Assembly: GCA_018400545.1 (NCBI GenBank)
Contig: JAGYLT010000099.1
Span: 1 to 7,787 of the forward strand
DNA length: 7,787 nt
Source of the DNA: Bacteroidales bacterium
GTDB lineage: Bacteria > Bacteroidota > Bacteroidia > Bacteroidales > 4484-276
Direction of reading: 5' to 3'
The notes under the pieces were generated by a model. The model made no database searches. It was not told the DNA's origin and worked only from the letters and a program-made list of their open reading frames with translations. The translations under genes and the position numbers were made by a program. Below are positions 6,542 to 7,787 of this stretch, in pieces. Positions within the stretch are counted from its first letter, which is position 1. Each line of letters begins with the position of its first letter.

Positions 6542-7787
6542 ATGAAAAATAAATCAGGGCTTTATCCGGCCATACCTTCCGAAAGGATAATTTCGCTGGA
6601 TCTGTTAAGGGGCATAGCTGTTCTGGGCATTCTCATTATGAATGTTCAAAGTTTCGCAATGATCAGCGCTGCCTATATGAATCCTGCCGCCTGGGGCGAC
6701 CTGACCGGCCTGAATAAGTGGGTCTGGATTGCTTCGCACATGGTTGCGAGTGATAAATTTATGAGCATTTTTTCGATACTTTTTGGTGCAGGCGTGATAT
6801 TGTTTACCACCAAAGCCATCGAAAAAGGCAGGCGCCCGGGGCCGCTTCATTACCGGCGTATGTTCTGGCTGCTGGTTTTCGGAATGATGCATGCCTACCT
6901 GATCTGGTACGGCGACATCCTTGTTCCCTATGCGCTGTGCGGAATGCTGGTTTTTGTTTTCAGAAAATCAGGCGTAAAAACCCTGCTGATAGTAGGCGCC
7001 GCGTTTTTTATCGTTCCCGTGATCATGAGCCTTTTTGCCGGTGCCAGCATCAGCTTCTGGCCTCAGGAAGCCATCGATGAAAATTTGAAAAGCTGGCAAC
7101 CGGCCGTAGAAAGCATCCAAAAAGAAATTGACATCCGAAGAAGCGGATGGCTTGCACAGATGGAATTCAGGGTGCCTCAGTCCGTTTTTATGCAAACTTT
7201 CGTGTTTTTCTGGTTTGTGTTCTGGCGGGTTATGGCCATGATGATGCTGGGGATGGCACTTTACAAAACCGGTGTTTTATCGGCTCAAAAATCAAAAGGT
7301 TTTTATATCCGGATGGCCTTGATCGGAATCCCGGTTGGGTTTTTACTTTCAGGATGGGGCATTTTCGAAAATTTCAATGCCGGCTGGGACATGGCATTTT
7401 CCAGGTTTATCGGAAGTATGTTTAATTATTTTGGCAGCCTGGCCACGGCACTCGGTTACATCGGCATCATCATGCTGATCGCGAAATCGAATATTTTAGA
7501 TGGATTTAAGAAGTTAATGGCAGCAGTGGGAAAAATGGCGTTCACCAACTACATTCTGATGTCGCTGCTAATGATGTTCATTTTTTACGGAAACGGACTG
7601 GGATTGTTCAGCAAACTTGAGCGGGCTGAGCAGATGCTGGTTGTTGTTGGCATATGGCTGGTCATTATTATCATTTCTCCCATCTGGCTCAGGACCTACC
7701 GCTTCGGGCCGCTTGAATGGCTGTGGCGCGTGCTTACTTACTGGCGGATGCAATCCATGAAAAAATCGACAACAGGAAGTGGGAATT
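6542..7787 (+). CDS. DUF418 family multi-pass membrane protein (3' end beyond the window)
   Basis: The frame opens at ATG 6542 and stays open for 415 codons to the window edge, so the stop is missing. The protein is very hydrophobic with roughly nine or ten membrane segments. DUF418/YeiB-like marks are clear: ERIISLDLLRGIAVLGILIMN near the start (14-34), FSILFGAGV at 77-85, YGDILVPYALCGML at 123-136, and a C-terminal DUF418 domain from about 230 with GKMAFTNYILMSLL (330-343) and RFGPLEWLWRVLTYW (387-401). Because RFGPLEWLWR-LTYW usually sits very near the family C-terminus, little more than the tail is probably lost. The loop at about 171-205 is charged and probably faces one side of the membrane. 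The biochemical role of DUF418 proteins is not established; a transport function has been suggested. The gene is divergent from the LytS-type kinase, 135 bases apart. No exact -7 consensus was found for it. Confidence 0.85.
   Translation, partial: MKNKSGLYPAIPSERIISLDLLRGIAVLGILIMNVQSFAMISAAYMNPAAWGDLTGLNKWVWIASHMVASDKFMSIFSILFGAGVILFTTKAIEKGRRPGPLHYRRMFWLLVFGMMHAYLIWYGDILVPYALCGMLVFVFRKSGVKTLLIVGAAFFIVPVIMSLFAGASISFWPQEAIDENLKSWQPAVESIQKEIDIRRSGWLAQMEFRVPQSVFMQTFVFFWFVFWRVMAMMMLGMALYKTGVLSAQKSKGFYIRMALIGIPVGFLLSGWGIFENFNAGWDMAFSRFIGSMFNYFGSLATALGYIGIIMLIAKSNILDGFKKLMAAVGKMAFTNYILMSLLMMFIFYGNGLGLFSKLERAEQMLVVVGIWLVIIIISPIWLRTYRFGPLEWLWRVLTYWRMQSMKKSTTGSGN

Noticed and set aside
6605..7753. 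Open frames on both strands (6605-6892, 6968-7195, 7147-7425, 7568-7753)
   Set aside because: All overlap the uninterrupted DUF418 frame, which starts at 6542 and carries clear family motifs; these are its shadows.

Overview
The window looks like chromosomal DNA of a member of the Bacteroidota, probably Bacteroidales or a relative. The grounds are the gene families (a hybrid PAS/GAF histidine kinase, a LytS-type kinase with an FG-GAP ectodomain, a DUF418 membrane protein), the AT-rich spacers, starts without clear Shine-Dalgarno sequences, and several matches to the Bacteroidota -7 promoter element TAnnTTTG. The taxonomic call is inference. No tRNA, rRNA, CRISPR array, insertion sequence or phage gene was seen.

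Layout: 1-116 is non-coding with two short inverted repeats. 117-338 (-) encodes an unrecognised 73-residue protein. 339-532 is an AT-rich spacer. 533-1030 (-) encodes a ProX/YbaK-type aminoacyl-tRNA deacylase. A 160-base divergent spacer follows. 1191-3962 (+) encodes a 923-residue, apparently soluble hybrid histidine kinase. A 284-base convergent spacer separates it from 4247-6406 (-), a 719-residue membrane-bound LytS-family kinase whose periplasmic part carries FG-GAP/VCBS-like calcium loops. A 135-base divergent spacer leads to 6542-7787 (+), a DUF418 multi-pass membrane protein that runs off the window end with its frame still open.

How the genes relate: the two kinases are convergent, and each is flanked on its other side by a divergent gene, so each is probably transcribed alone. 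The hybrid kinase has its own receiver but neither an HPt nor an output domain, so phosphate must pass to proteins elsewhere. The LytS-type kinase has no LytTR regulator in its transcription unit and is an orphan. ProX is housekeeping translation quality control. The LytS kinase and the DUF418 protein share a divergent intergenic region, the only hint of a functional link. Nothing here is clearly a new multi-gene system; the FG-GAP orphan LytS kinase is the most unusual item.
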